Shown here one piece after another: positions 1-16,495 of a stretch of DNA of 64,000 nt. The position numbers were made by a program, and so were the translations under genes. The notes below the pieces were generated by a model that searched no databases, was not told where the DNA came from, and saw nothing but the letters and a program-made list of their open reading frames with translations. The stretch comes from Leptobrachium leishanense (taxonomy: Eukaryota; Chordata; Amphibia; Anura; Megophryidae), in assembly GCA_009667805.1 (NCBI GenBank), contig RXON01001631.1, forward strand, positions 1 through 64,000, read 5' to 3'. Position 1 is the stretch's first letter. Each line of letters begins with the position of its first letter.

Positions 1-3000
1 AACCCCCACACACACACACCTCCTGCAACCCCCCACACCTCCTGCAAACCCCCTACATACACCTCCTGCAAACCTCCCTACACACCTCCTGCAAACCCCC
101 TACACACACCTCCCCAAACCCCCTACAATACACCACACCTCCTGCAAGCCCTCCTCTACACACACCTCCTGCAATCCCCCTACACACACACCTCCTGCAA
201 GCCCCCTCTACACACACACCTCCTGCAAACCCCCTCTACACACACACCTCCTGCAAACCAACTACACACACACAGCTCTTGCAATCCCCCTAAACACATA
301 CCTCCTGCAAACACCACCTCCTGCAACCCCCTACACACACCTCCTGGAAACCCTACACACACCTCCTGCAAACCTACACACACAAACTTCCAACAAACCC
401 CACCTCCTGCAAAACACCCCACCTCCTGCAAACCCCCTCTACACACACACCTCCTGCAAACCCCCTACACACACACCTCCTGCAAACCCCCCTCTACACA
501 CACACACACCTCCTGCAAACCCCCCTCTACACACACACCTTCTGCAAACCCCCTACACACACCTTCTGCAAACCCCCATACACACACCTTCTGCAAACCC
601 CCTACACACACCTTCTGCAACCCCCCTACACACACCTTCTGCAAACCCCCCTACACACACCTTCTGCAAACCCCCCTACACACACACCTTCTGCAAACCC
701 CCTACACACACCTCCTGCAAACCCCCTACACCACCTCCTGCAACCCCCTACACACCCCTCCTGCAACCCCCTACACACACCTCCTGCAACCCTTCTACAC
801 ACCACCTTCTGCAAACCCCTACAACACCTCTGCCTCCTCTACACACCACCTTCTGAAACCGCTACACTCCCCCTACATACACACACCTCCTGCAACTCCC
901 CTACATACACACACCTCCCGCACTCCCCACACCACCTCCCGCAACTCCCCACACACCACTCCCGCAAACTCCCACAACCACCTCCGCAACCCCCACACAC
1001 CACCTCCTGCAACCCCCACACACCACCTCCTGCAAACCTCTATACACACCTCCTGTAAACGCCCTCTACACATACCACCTGCAAACCCCCTGCAACCCAT
1101 CACCTCCTGCAACCCTTACACACACGCACTCCTCCTGCAAATCCCCACGCGCACCTTCTGCAAACCCCCACGTGCACATCCTGCAATCCCCCCACATGCA
1201 CCTACTGCAACCCCCACACACACCACCTCCTGCAAACACACCATCTCCTGCAACCCCCCACGCCACCTCCTGCAACCCCCTACAACACACAACAACCTCC
1301 TGCAAACCCCTACACACACGCACCTCCTGCAAATCCCTACACACACGCCCCCCATGCACACGTATTTTCTGCAAACCCCACACACCTCCTTCAACCCCAC
1401 ATTGCACCTACTGCAACCCCCCACACACACCACCCCCTGCAACACACACCCACCGCCTGCAACCCCACACACCTCCTGCAAACGTCCCCCACACACCTCC
1501 TGCATCCACCCACTCACCTGCAACCCCCGCCAACATACACACACCTCCTGTAAACCCCGTCTACATACACACCTCCTGCAAGCCCTCCTCTACACACAAA
1601 ACCTCCTGCAAACCCTCTACACACACACCTCCTGCAAACCAACTACACACACACAGCTCTTGCAATCCCCTAAAACACATACCTCCTGCAAACACCACCT
1701 CTTGGAAACCCTACAACACCTCCTGCAAACCTACCACAACAAACTTCCTACAAACCCACCTCCTGCAAAACACCCCACCTCCTGCAAACCCCCTCTACAC
1801 ACACACCTCCTGCAAAACCCCCTCTACACACACACCTCCTGCAAAACCCCCTCTACAACATACCTCCTGCAAACCCTCTATCACACACACCTCCTGCAAA
1901 CCCCTCTACACACACACCTCCTGCAAACCCCCTCTACACACAACACTCCTGCAAACCCCTCTCACACACACCTCCTGCAAACCCCCCTCTACACACACAC
2001 GTCCTGCAAACCCCCCTCTACACACCGTCCTGCAAAACCCCCTCTACACAACACCTCCTGCAAACCCCCCTCTACACACACACTCCTGCAAGCCCCCTCT
2101 ACACAACACCATCTGCAAACCAACTACACACACACAGCTCTTGCAATCCCCCTAAACACATACCTCCTGCAAAACACCCACCTCCTGTAAACCCCTACAC
2201 AACACCTCCTGGAAACCCTACACACACCTCCTGCAAACCTACACACACAAACTTCCAACAAACCCCACCTCCTGCAAAAACCCCACCTCCTGCAACCCCC
2301 TCTACACACACACCTCCTGCAACCCCTCTACACACATACCTCCTGCAAACCCCCTCTACACACACACACACACACCTCCTGCAACCCCCCTCTACACACA
2401 CACACCTTCTGCAAACCCCCCTACACACACCTTCTGCAAACCCCCTACACACTCCTGCCAAACCCCCTACACACGCAAACCCCCCTCTACACACACACAC
2501 ACCTCCTGCAAACTCCTTCTACACACACACCTTCTGGACCCCTACACACTCCCCTACATACACAACACCTCCTGCAACTCCCCACACACCACCTCCCGCA
2601 ACTCCCCACACACCACCTCCCGCAACCCCCCACACCACCTCCCGCAACCCCCCACACACCACCTCCGCAACCCCCACACACCACCTCCCGCAACCCCCCA
2701 CACACCACCTCCTGCAAACCTCCTATACACACCTCCTGTAAACCCCCTCTACACATACCACCTGCAAACCCCCTGCAACCCATCACCTCCTGCAACCCTT
2801 ACACACACGCACTCCTCCTGCAAATCCACGCGCACCTTCTGCAAACCCCCACGTGCACATCCTGCAATCCCCCCACACGCACCTACTGCAACCCCCACCA
2901 CACACCACTCTGTAAACACACCATCTCCTGCAACCCCCCACACCACCTCCTGCAACCCCCCACACCACCTCCGCAACCCCCCCACAACCACCTCCTGCAA

Positions 3001-6000
3001 ACCCCCACACCACCTCCTGGAACCCCCCACACACCTCCTGGAAACCCCCCACACCACCTCCTGGAAACCCCACACCACCTCCTGGAACCACCCCACACCA
3101 CCTCCTGGAAACCCCCCACACCACCTCCTGGAAAACCCCCACACCGCCTCCTGCAAACCTCCACACACCACCACCTCCAAACCCCCACGCCACCTCCTGC
3201 AACCCCCTACACACACACACGTCCTGCAAACCCCTACACACACGCACCTCCTGCACAATCCCTACACACACGCCCCCCTATGCACACGTATTTTCTGCAA
3301 ACCCCCACACACCTCTTCAACCCCCACATGCACTACTGCAACCCCCCACACACACCACCCCCTGCAAAACACACACCACCGCCTGCAACCCCCCACACAC
3401 CTCCTGCAAACGTCCCCCCACACACCTCCTGCATCCACCCACTCACCTGCAACCCCCCTTACATACACACACCTCCTGTAACCCCGTCTACATACACACC
3501 TCCTGCAAGCCCTCCTCTACACACAAACCTCCTGCAAACCCCTCTACACACACACCTCCTGCACCAACTACACAACACACACACAGCTCTTGCAATCCCC
3601 CTAAACACATACCTCCTGCAAACACCACCTCCTGGAACCCTACACACACCTCCTTGCAAACCTACACACAACACACAACTTCCTACAACCCCACCTCCTG
3701 CAAAACACCCCACCTCCTGCAAACCCCTCTACACACACACCTCCTGCAAACCCCTCTACACACATACCTCCTGCAAACCCCCCTCTACACACACACCTCC
3801 TGCAAACCCCCTCTACACACACACCTCCTGCAAACCCCCTCTACACACACACCTCCTGCAAACCCCTCTACACACACGTCCTGCAAACCCCCCTCTACAC
3901 ACACACCTCCTGCAAACCCCCCTCTACACACACACCCTCCTGCAAACCCCCTCTACACACCAACCTCCTGCAAACCAACTACACACACACAGCTCTTGCA
4001 ATCCCCCCTAAACACATACCTCCTGCAAACACCACCTCCTGCAACCCCCTACACACACCTCCTGGAAACCCTACACACACCCTCCAAACCTACACACACA
4101 AACTTCCAACAAACCCCACCTCTGCAAAAACACCCCACCTCCTGCAAACCCCCTCTACACACACCTTCCTGCAAACCCCCTCTACACATGCAAACCCCCC
4201 TCTACACAACACCTCCTTGCAACAACCCCCTCTAACACACCCCTCTCAACACACCTTCTGCAAACCCCTACACACACCTCTAAACCCCCTACACACACCT
4301 CTGCAAAACCCCCCACACACACCTTCTGCAAACCCCCTACACACACCTTCTGCAAACCCCCCTACACACACACACACACCTCCTGCAAACCCCTACACAC
4401 CTCCTGCAAACCCCCTACACACCTCCTGCAAACCCCCTACACACCTCCTGCAAACCCCCTACACACGCAAACACCCCTCTACACACACCTCTGCAAACTC
4501 CTTCTACACACACCACTTCTGGAACCCCTACACACTCCCCCTACATACACACACCTCCTGCAACTCCCCCTACATACACACACCTCTGCAACTCCCCACA
4601 CACACACCTCCTGCAACTCCCCACACACCACCTCCTGCAACCCCCCACACACCACCATCCTGCAAACCCCCTAACATACCACCTGCAAACCATCATCCTG
4701 CAACCCTTACACACGCACTCCTCCTGCAAAACCCCACGCCGCACCTTCTGCAAACCCCCACGTGCACATCCTGCAATCCCCCCACACGCACCTACTGCAA
4801 CCCCCACACACACCTTCTGCAAACCCCCACGTGCACATCCTGCAATCCCCCAACACGCACCTACTGCAACCCCCACAACACCACCTCCTGTAAACACACC
4901 ATCTCCTGCAACCCCCCACAACACCTCCTGCAACCCCCACACCACCTCCTGCAACCCCCCACACCACCTCCTGCAAACCCCCACACCACCTCCTGCAAAC
5001 CCCCCACACCACTCCTGCAAACCACACACCACCTCCTGCAAACCCCACAACCACCTCCTGCAAACCCCCACACCGCCTCCTGCAAACCTCCACACACCAC
5101 CTCCTGCAACCCCCTACACACACACACCTCCTGAAACCCCTGCACACACACGCACCTCCTGCAAATCCCTACACACACCCCCCTATGCACACGTATTTTC
5201 TGCAAACCCCACACACCTCCTTCAACCCCCACATGCACTACTGCAACCCCCCGACACACCACCACCCTGCAAACACACACCACCGCCTGCAACCCCCCAC
5301 ACAACCTCCTGCAAACGTCCCCCCACACACCTCCTGCATCACCTACACTCACCTGCAACCCCCCCTACATACACACACCTCCTGTAAACCCCGTCTACAT
5401 ACACACCTCCTGCAAGCCCTCCCTACACCACACACCTCCTGCAAGCCCTCCCACACACAACCTCTGCAAACCAACTACACACACACAGCTCTTGCAATCC
5501 CCCTAAACACATACCTCCTGCAAACACCACCTCCTGGAAACCCTACACACACCTCCTGCAAACCTACACACACACAAACTTCCTACAAACCCCACCTCCT
5601 GCAAAACACACCCACCTCCTGCAAACCCTCTACACACACACCTCCTGCAAACCCCCTCTACACACATACCTCCTGCAAACCCCCCTCTACACACATACCT
5701 CCTGCAAACCCCCCTCTACACACATACCTCCTGCAAACCCCCTCTAACACATACCTCCTGCAAACCCCCTCTACACACATACCTCCTGCAAACCCCCCTC
5801 TACACACATACCTCCTGCAAACCCCCCTCTACACACACACCTCCTGCAAACCCCCCTCTACACACACACCTCCTGCAAACCCCCCTCTACACACACGTCC
5901 TGCAAACCCCCCTCTACACACACACCTCCTGCAAACCCCTCTAACACACACACCTCCTGCAAGCCCCCTCTACCACACACCTCCTGCAAACCCCCTCTAC

Positions 6001-9000
6001 ACACACACCTCCTGCAAACCAACTACACACACACAGCTCTTGCAATCCCCCTAAACACATACCTCCTGCAAACACCACCTCCTGTAAACCCCTACACACC
6101 CTCCTGGAAACCCTACACACACCTCCTGGAAACCTACACACACAAACTTCCAACAAACCCCACCTCCTGCAAAAACACCCCACTCCTGCAAACCCCCTCT
6201 ACACACACACCTCCTGACAACCCCCCTCTACACACATACTCCTGCAAAACCCCTCTACACACACACACCTCCTGCAAACCCCCCTCTACACACACACCTC
6301 CTGCAACCCCCTCTCACACATACCTCTGCAAACCCCCTCTACACACATACCTCCTGCAAAACCCCCTCTACACACACACACCTCCTGCAAAACCCCTCTA
6401 CACACACACCTTCTGCAAACCCTACAACACCTTCTGCAAACCCCCCTACACACACACACACCCCCTACACACCTCCTGCAAACCCCCTACACACGCAAAC
6501 CCCCTCTACACACACACACCTCCTGCAAACCTCTACACACACACCTTCTGGAACCCTACACACTCCCCCTACATACACACACCTCCTGCAACTCCCCACA
6601 CACCACCTCCCGCAACTCCCCACACACCACCTCCCGCAACCCCCACACACCACCTCCGCAACCCCCCACACACCACCTCCCGCACCCCCCACACCACCTC
6701 CTGCAAACCTCCTATACACCCCTGTAAACCCCCTCTACACATACCACCTGCAAACCCCCTGCAACCCATCACCTCCTGCAACCCTTACACACACGCACTC
6801 CTCCTGCAAATCCCCAGGCGCACCTTCTGCAAACCCCCACGTGCACATCCTGCAATCCCCCCACACGCACCTACTGCAACCCCCACACACACCACCTCCT
6901 GTAAAACACACCATCTCCTGCAACCCCCCACACCACCTCCTGCAACCCCACCACCTCCTGCAACCCCCACACCACCTCCTGCAAACCCCCACACCACCTC
7001 CTGGAAACCCCCCACACCACCTCCTGGAAACCCCCACACCACCTCCTGGAAACCCCCACACCACCTCTCTGCAAACCCCCACACCGCCTCCTGCAAACCT
7101 CCACACACCACCACCTCCACCCCCCACGCCACCTCCTGCAACCCCCTACACACACACACGTCCTGCAAACCCCTACACACACGCACCTCCTGCAAATCCC
7201 TACACACACGCCCCCCTATGCACACGTATTTTCTGCAAACCCCCACACACCTCCTTCAACCCCCACATGCACCTACTGCAACCCCCCACACACACCACCC
7301 CCTGCAAACACACACCACCGCCTGCAACCCCCCACACACCTCCTGCAAACGTCCCCCCACACACCTCCTGCATCCACCCACTCACCTGCAACCCCCCCTA
7401 CATACACACACCTCCTGTAAACCCCGTCTACATACACACCTCCTGCAAGCCCTCCTCTACACACAAACCTCCTGCAAACCCCCTCTACACACACACCTCC
7501 TGCAAACCAACTACACACACACAGCTCTTGCAATCCCCCTAAACACATACCTCCTGCAAACACCACCTCCTGGAAACCCTACAAACACCTCCTGCAAACC
7601 TACACACACAAACTTCCTACAAACCCCACCTCCTGCAAAACACCCCACCTCCTGCAAACCCCCTCTACACACACACCTCCTGCAAACCCCCCTCTACACA
7701 CATACCTCCTGCAAACCCCCCTCTACACACACACCTCCTGCAAACCCCCCTCTACACACACACCTCCTGCAAACCCCCTCTACACACACCTCTGCAAACC
7801 CCCCTCTACACACACGTCCTGCAAACCCCTCTACACACACACCTCCTGCAAACCCCCCTCTACACACACACCTCCTGCAAGCCCCCTCTACACACACACC
7901 TCCTGCAAACCCCCTCTACACACACACCTCCTGCAAACCAACTACACACACACAGCTCTTGCAATCCCCCTAAACACATACCTCCTGCAAACACCACCTC
8001 CTGCAACCCCCTACACACACCTCCTGGAAACCCTACACACACCTCCTGCAAACCTACACACACAAACTTCCAACAAACCCCACCTCCTGCAAACCCCCTC
8101 TACACACACACCTCCTGCAACCCCCTCTACACACATACCTCCTGCAAACCCCCCCCCTACTACACACACACACTCCTGCAAACCCCCCTCTACACACACC
8201 TTCTGCAAACCCCCTACACACACCTTCTGCAACCCCCCTACACACACCTTCTGCAAACCCCCTACACACACACACACCTCCTGCAAACCCCCTACACACC
8301 TCCTGCAAACCCCTACCACACCTCCTGCAAACCCCCTACACACCTCCTGCAAACCCCCTACACACCCCTCCTGCAAACCCCCTACACACACGCAAACCCC
8401 CCTCTACACACACACACACCTCCTGCAAACTCCTTCTACACACACACACCTTCTGGAACCCCTACACACTCCCCCTACATACACACACCTCCTGCAACTC
8501 CCCCTACATACACACACCTCCTGCAACTCCCCACACACCACCTCCTGCAACCCCCCACACACCACCTCCTGCAAACCCCCTCTACACATACCACCTGCAA
8601 ACCATCACCTCCTGCAACCCTTACACACACGCACTCCTCCTGCAAATCCCCACGCGCACCTTCTGCAAACCCCCACGTGCACATCCTGCAATCCCCCCAC
8701 ACGCACCTACTGCAACCCCCACACACACCTTCTGCAAACCCCCACGTGCACATCCTGCAATCCCCCCACACGCACCTACTGCAACCCCCACACACACCAC
8801 CTCCTGTAAACACACCATCTCCTGCAACCCCCCACAACACCTCCTGCAACCCCCCACACCACCTCCTGCAAACCCCCCACACCACCTCCTGCAACCCCCC
8901 ACACCACCTCCTGCAAACCCCACACCACCTCCTGCAAACCCCCACACCGCCTCCTGCACAACCACCAACACCACCTCCTGCAAACCGCTACACACACACA

Positions 9001-10638
9001 CCTCCTGCAAACCCCTGCACACACGCACCTCCTGCAAATCCCTTCACACACCCCCCTATGCACACGTATTTTCTGCAAACCCCCACACACCTCCTTCAAC
9101 CCCCACATGCACCTACTGCAACCCCCCACACACACCACCCCCTGCAAACACACACCACCGCCTGCAACCCCCCACACACCTCCTGCAAACGTCCCCCCAC
9201 ACACCTCCTGCATCCACCCACTCACCTGCAACCCCCCCTACATACACACACCTCCTGTAAACCCCGTCTACATACACACCTCCTGCAAGCCCTCCCTACA
9301 CACACACCTCCTGCAAACCAACTACACACACACAGCTCTTGCAATCCCCCTAAACACATACCTCCTGCAAACACCACCTCCTGGAAACCCTACACACACC
9401 TCCTGCAAACCTACACACACAAACTTCCTACAAACCCCACCTCCTGCAAAACACCCCACCTCCTGCAAACCCCCTCTACACACACACCTCCTGCAAACCC
9501 CCTCTACACACATACCTCCTGCAAACCCCCCTCTACACACATACCTCCTGCAAACCCCCCTCTACACACATACCTCCTGCAAACCCCCCTCTACACACAT
9601 ACCTCCTGCAAACCCCCCTCTACACACATACCTCCTGCAAACCCCCCTCTACACACATACCTCCTGCAAACCCCCCTCTACACACACACCTCCTGCAAAC
9701 CCCCCTCTACACACACGTCCTGCAAACCCCCTCTACACACACGTCCTGCAAACCCCCCTCTACACACACGTCCTGCAAACCCCCCTCTACACACACACCT
9801 CCTGCAAACCCCCCTCTACACAAACACCTTCTGCAAACCCCCTACACAAACCTTCTGCAAACCCCCTACACAAACCTTCTGCAAACCCCTACACAAACCT
9901 TCTGCAAACCCCCTACACACACCTTCTGCAAACCCCCTACACACACCTGTTGCAAACCCCCCTACACACACACACACACACCTCCTGCAAAACCCCTACA
10001 CACCTCCTGCAAACCCCCTACACACACCTCCTGCAAACCCCTCTAACACACACCCCTCCTGCAAACCCCCTACACACGCAAACCCCCTAAACACACACAC
10101 CTCCTGCAAACCCCCTCTACACACACACCTCCTGCAAACCAACTACACACACACAGCTCTTGCAATCCCCCTAAACACATACCTCCTGCAAACACCACCT
10201 CCTGCAACCCCCTACACACACCTCCTGGAAACCCTACACACACAAACTTCCAACAAACCCCACCTCCTGCAAAACTCCCCACCTCCTGCAAACCCCCTCT
10301 ACACACACACCTCCTGCAAACCCCCTCTACACACATACCTCCTGCAAACCCCCCTCTACACACACACACCTCCTGCAAACCCCCTCTACACACACACCTC
10401 CTGCAAACCCCCCTCTACACACACACCTTCTGCAAACCCCCTACACACACCTTCTGCAAACCCCCCTACACACACCTTCTGCAAACCCCCCTACACACAC
10501 ACACCACACCTCCTGCAAACCCCCTACACACCTCCTGCAAACCCCCTACACACCTCCTGCAAACCCCCTACACACCCCTCCTGCAACCCCCTACACACCC
10601 CTCCTGCAAACCCCCTACACACGCAAACCCCCCTACAC

Positions 10639-10669
<31 letters not shown>

Positions 10670-13600
10670 CAACACACACACACACACACACCTCCTGCAA
10701 ACTCCTTCTACACACACACCTTCTGGAACCCCTACACACACCTCCTGCAACTCCCCTACATACACACACCTCCTGCAACTCCCCTACATACACACCACCT
10801 CCTGCAACTCCCCACACACCACACCCCCGCAACCCCCACACACCACCTCCTGCAAACCTCCTATACACACCTCCTGTAAACCCCCTCTACACATACCACC
10901 TGCAAACCCCCTGCAACCCATCACCTCCTGCAACCCTTACACACACGCACTCCTCCTGCAAATCCCCACGCGCACCTTCTGCAAACCCCCACGTGCACAT
11001 CCTGCAATCCCCCCACACGCACCTACTGCAACCCCCCACACACACCACCTCCTGTAAACACACCATCTCCTGCAACCCCCCACACCACCTCCTGCAACCC
11101 CCCACACCACCTCCTGCAACCCCCCACACCACCTCCTGCAACCCCCCACACCACCTCCTGCAAACCCCCCACACCACCTCCTGCAAACCCCCACACCACC
11201 TCCTGCAACCCCCACACCACCTCCTGCAAACCCCCATACCACCTCCTGCAAACCCCCCACACCACCTCCTGCAAACCCCCTACACACCCCTCCTGCAAAC
11301 CCCCTACACACGCAAACCCCCTCTACACACACACAACACACACCTCCTGCATCCCCCTACATACACACACCTCCTGCAACTCCCCTACATACACACACCT
11401 CCTGCAACTCCCCACACACCACCTCCCGCAACTCCCACTCCCCAACACCACCTCCCGCAACTCCCCACACACCACCTCCCGCAACCCCCCACACACCACC
11501 CTCCGCAACCCCCCACACACCACCCCCCGCAACCCCCCACAACACACCTCCCGCAACCCCCCACACACCACCTCCCGCAACCCCCCACACCACCTCCTGC
11601 AACCCCCCACACACCACCTCCTGCAAACTCCTTCTACACACACACCTTCTGGAACCCCTACACACACCTCCTGCAACTCCCCCTACATACACACACCTCC
11701 TGCAACTCCCCCTACATACACACCACCTCCTGCAACTCCCACACACCACCTCCCGCAACCCCCCACACCACCCACCACCTCCTGCAACCCCCCACACACC
11801 ACCTCCTGCAAACCTCCTATACACACCTCCTGTAAACCCCCTCTACACATACCACCTGCAAACCCCTGCAACCCATCACCTCCTGCAACCCTTACACACA
11901 CGCACTCCTCCTGCAAATCCCCACGCGCACCTTCTGCAAACCCCCACGTGCACATCCTGCAATCCCCCCACACGCACCTACTGCAACCCCCACACCACCA
12001 CCACCTCCTGTAAACACACCATCTCCTGCAACCCCCACACCACCTCCTGCAACCCCCCACACCACTCCTGCAACCCCCACACCACCTCCTGCAACCCCCC
12101 ACACCACCTCCTGCAAACCCCCCACACCACCTCCTGCAAACCCCCCACACCACCTCCTGCAACCCCCCACCACCTCCTGCAAACCCCCCATACCACCTCC
12201 TGCAAACCCCCCACACCACCTCCTGCAAACCCCCTACACACCCCTCCTGCAAACCCCCTACACACGCAAACCCCCCTCTACACACACACACACACACCTC
12301 CTGCAACTCCCCCTACATACACACACCTCCTGCAACTCCCCCTACATACACACACCTCCTGCAACTCCCCACACACCACCTCCGCAACCCCCCACACACA
12401 CCACCTCCCGCAACTCCCCACACACCACCTCCCGCAACTCCCCACACACCACCTCCCGCAACCCCCCACACACCACCTCCCGCAACCCCCCACACACACC
12501 TCCCGCAACCCCCCACACACACCACCTCCCGCAACCCCCCACACCACCTCCTGCAACCCCCCACACACCACCTCCTGCAAACCTCCTATACACACCTCCT
12601 GTAAACCCCCTCTACACATACCACCTGCAAACCCCCTGCAACCCATCACCTCCTGCAACCCTTACACACACGCACTCCTCCTGCAAATCCCCACGCGCAC
12701 CTTCTGCAAACCCCCACGTGCACATCCTGCAATCCCCCCACACGCACCTACTGCAACCCCCACACACACCACCTCCTGTAAACACACCATCTCCTGCAAC
12801 CCCCCACACCACCTCCTGCAACCCCCCACACCACCTCCTGCAACCCCCCACACCACCTCCTGCAAACCCCCACACCACCTCCTGCAAACCCCCCACACCA
12901 CCTCCTGCAACCCCCCACACCACCTCCTGCAAACCCCCCATACCACCTCCTGCAAACCCCCCACACCACCTCCTGCAAACCCCCTACACACCCCTCCTGC
13001 AAACCCCCTACACACGCAAACCCCCTCTACACACACACACACACACCTCCTGCAACTCCCCCTACATACACACACCTCCTGCAACTCCCCCTACATACAC
13101 ACACCTCCTGCAACTCCCCACACACCACCTCCCGCAACTCCCCACACACCACCTCCCGCAACTCCCCACACACCACCTCCCGCAACTCCCCACACACCAC
13201 CTCCCGCAACCCCCCACACACACCACCTCCCGCAACCCCCACACACCACCTCCGCAACCCCCACACACCACCTCCCGCAACCCCCCACACCACCTCCTGC
13301 AACCCCCCACACCACCTCCTGCAAACCTCCTATACACACCTCCTGTAAACCCCCTCTACACATACCACCTGCAAACCCCCTGCAACCCATCACCTCCTGC
13401 AACCCTTACACACACGCACTCCTCCTGCAAATCCCCACGCGCACCTTCTGCAACCCCCACGTGCACATCCTGCAATCCCCCCACACGCACCTACTGCAAC
13501 CCCCCACACACACCACCTCCTGTAAACACACCATCTCCTGCAACCCCCCACACCACCTCCTGCAACCCCCCACACCACCTCCTGCAAACCCCCCACACCA

Positions 13601-16495
13601 CCTCCTGGAAACCCCCACACCACCTCCTGCAAACCCCCACACCGCCTCCTGCAAACCCCCACACCGCCTCCTGCAAACCTCCACACACCACCACCTCCTG
13701 CAACCCCCCACACCACCTCCTGCAACCCCCTACACACACACACCTCCTGCAAACCCCCTACACACACGCACCTCCTGCAAATCCCTACACACACCCCCCT
13801 ATGCACACGTATTTTCTGCAAACCCCCCACACACCTCCTTCAACCCCCACATGCACCTACTGCAACCCCCACACACACCACCCCCTGCAAACACACACCA
13901 CCGCCTGCAACCCCCCACACACCTCCTGCAAACGTCCCCCCACACACCTCCTGCATCCACCCACTCACCTGCAACCCCCCTACATACACACACCTCCTGT
14001 AAACCCCGTCTACATACACACCTCCTGCAAGCCCTCCTCTACACACAAACCTCCTGCAAACCCCCTTTACACACACACCTCCTGCAAACCCCCTTTACAC
14101 ACACACCTCCTGCAAACCAACTACACACACACAGCTCTTGCAATCCCCCTAAACACATACCTCCTGCAAACACCACCTCCTGGAAACCCTACACACACCT
14201 CCTGCAAACCTACACACACAAACTTCCTACAAACCCCACCTCCTGCAAAACACCCCACCTCCTGCAAACCCCCTCTACACACACACCTCCTGCAAACCCC
14301 CCTCTACACACACACCTCCTGCAAACCCCCTCTACACACACACACCTCCTGCAAACCCCCTCTACACACACACCTCCTGCAACCCCCCTCTACACACACA
14401 AACACCTTCTGCAAACCCCCTACACACACCTTCTGCAAACCCCCTACACACACCTTCTGCAAACCCCCCTACACACACACACCTCCTGCAAACCCCCTAC
14501 ACACCTCCTGCAAACCCCCTACACACACCTCCTGCAAACCCCCTCTACACACACCCCTCCTGCAAACCCCCTACACACGCAAACCCCCCTAAACACACAC
14601 ACCTCCTGCAAACCCCCTACACACACACCTCCTGCAACTCCCCACACACCACCTCCTGCAACTCCCCACACACCACCTCCTGCAAACCTCCTATACACAC
14701 CTCCTGTAAACCCCCTCTACACAAACCACCTACACACACCTCCTGCAAACCCACCACCTCCTGCAAACCCCCACACACGCACCTCCTGCAAACCCTACAC
14801 ATACCACCTGCAAACCCCCTGCAACCCATCACCTCCTGCAACCCTTACACACACGCACCTCCTGCAACCCCCTACACACGCACTCCTCCTGCAAATCCCC
14901 ACGCGCACCTTCTGCAAACCCCCACGTGCACATCCTGCAATCCCCCCACATGCACCTACTGCAACCCCCCACACACACCACCTCCTGTAAACACACCATC
15001 TCCTGCAACCCCCCACACCACCTCCTGCAAACCCCCCACACCACCTCCTGCAAACCCCCACACCGCCTCCTGCAAACCTCCACACACCACCACCTCCAAC
15101 CCCCCACGCCACCTCCTGCAACCCCCTACACACACACACCTCCTGCAAATCCCTACACACACGCCCCCCTATGCACACGAATTTTCTGCAAACCCCACAC
15201 ACCTCCTTCAACCCCCACATGCACCTACTGCAACCCCCCACACACACCACCCCCTGCAAACACACACCACCTCCTGCAACCCCCCACACACCTCCTGCAA
15301 ACCTCCGCTATACACACCTCCTGCAAACGTCCCCCCACACACCTCCTGCATCCACCCACTCACCTGCAACCCCCCTACATACACACACCTCCTGTAAACC
15401 CCGTCTACACACAAACCTCCTGCAAACCCCCTCTACACACACACCTCCTGCAAACCAACTACACACACACAGCTCTTGCAATCCCCCTAAACACATACCT
15501 CCTGCAAACACCACCTTCTGCAACCCCCTACACACACCTCCTGGAAACCCTACACACACAAACTTCCTACAAACCCCACCTTCTGCAAAACACCCCACCT
15601 CCTGCAAACCCCCTCTACACACACACCTCCTGCAAACCCCCCTCTACACACATACCTCCTGCAAACCCTCCTCTACACACACCTCCTGCAACCCCACCTC
15701 TACACACACACACACACACCTCCTGCAAACCCCCTTTACACACACACCTCCTGCAAACCCCCTTTACACACACACCTCCTGCAAACCCCCTTTACACACA
15801 AACACCTTCTGCAAACCCCCTACACACACACACCTCCAGCAAAACCCCCTACACACACACACACACCTCCAGCAAACCCCCTACACACACCTCCTGCAAC
15901 CCCCCACACCTCCTGCAAACCCGTCTACACACACACCTCCTGCAACCCCCCACACCTCCTGTAAACCCCTACATACACACACCTCCTGTAAACCCCAGTC
16001 TACACACACACCTCCTGCAAGCCCTCCTCTACACACACCTCCTGCAACCCCCCTCTACACACACAAACACCTTCTGCAAACCCCCTACACACACCTTCTG
16101 CAAACCCCCTACACACACACCTCCTGCAAACCTCCCTACACACACACACCTCCTGCAACCGCCCACACTCACCTCCTGCAACCCCACACTCACCTACTGC
16201 AACCCCCCACCTCCTGCAAACCCGTCTACACACACACCTCCTGCAACCCCCCACCACACTCACCTCCTGCAACCCCCCACACCTCCTGCAAACCCCGTAC
16301 ATAAACACACCTCCCCCAAACCCCCTACATACACACACCTCCTGTAAACCCCCGTCTACACACACCTCCTGCAAGCCCTCCTCTACACACACCTCCTGCA
16401 ATCCCCCTACACACACACCTCCTGCAAACCCCCCTACACACACACCTCCTGCAAACCCCCCTACACACACCTCCTGCAAACCCCCCTACACACAC
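1..16495. repeat. C/A-rich minisatellite (satellite) array, main block
   Basis: The block is an uninterrupted array of 23-29 bp units with the core CCTCCTGCAAACCCCC followed by a variable (T)CTACACACACA or ACACCAC tail. Variants include CCTTCTGCAA, CCTCCCGCAA and CCTCCTGGAA cores. G occurs almost only inside the TGC of the core, so the strands are extremely asymmetric. Rare marker units recur: cgtattttct lies at 1361, 3287, 5192, 7225, 9065 and 13808, with a variant near 15178. This shows a higher-order repeat of roughly 1.8-2.0 kb with local expansion and contraction. Long open frames on both strands follow from the scarcity of stop codons in this composition and are not genes. The left end of the array lies outside the window. 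Confidence 0.97.
10636..10690. repeat. (CA)n microsatellite inside the array
   Basis: An almost pure run of alternating C and A replaces several core units here. It looks like local slippage expansion of the ACACACA tail of the minisatellite unit. Confidence 0.85.

Noticed and set aside
8677..11835. Open frame of over 1,000 codons, and many similar long frames on both strands of the satellite
   Set aside because: The translation is a periodic low-complexity peptide (THLLQTPLYTHTSCKPP-like; GGCRRW/CVGGLQEV-like on the other strand). It follows from a tandem repeat that almost lacks T-starting stop codons. Several frames and both strands are open together, and no start or splice context is present.
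1..16495. CRISPR-like array
   Set aside because: Units are tandem without unique spacers, the genome is clearly vertebrate, and no cas genes are present.
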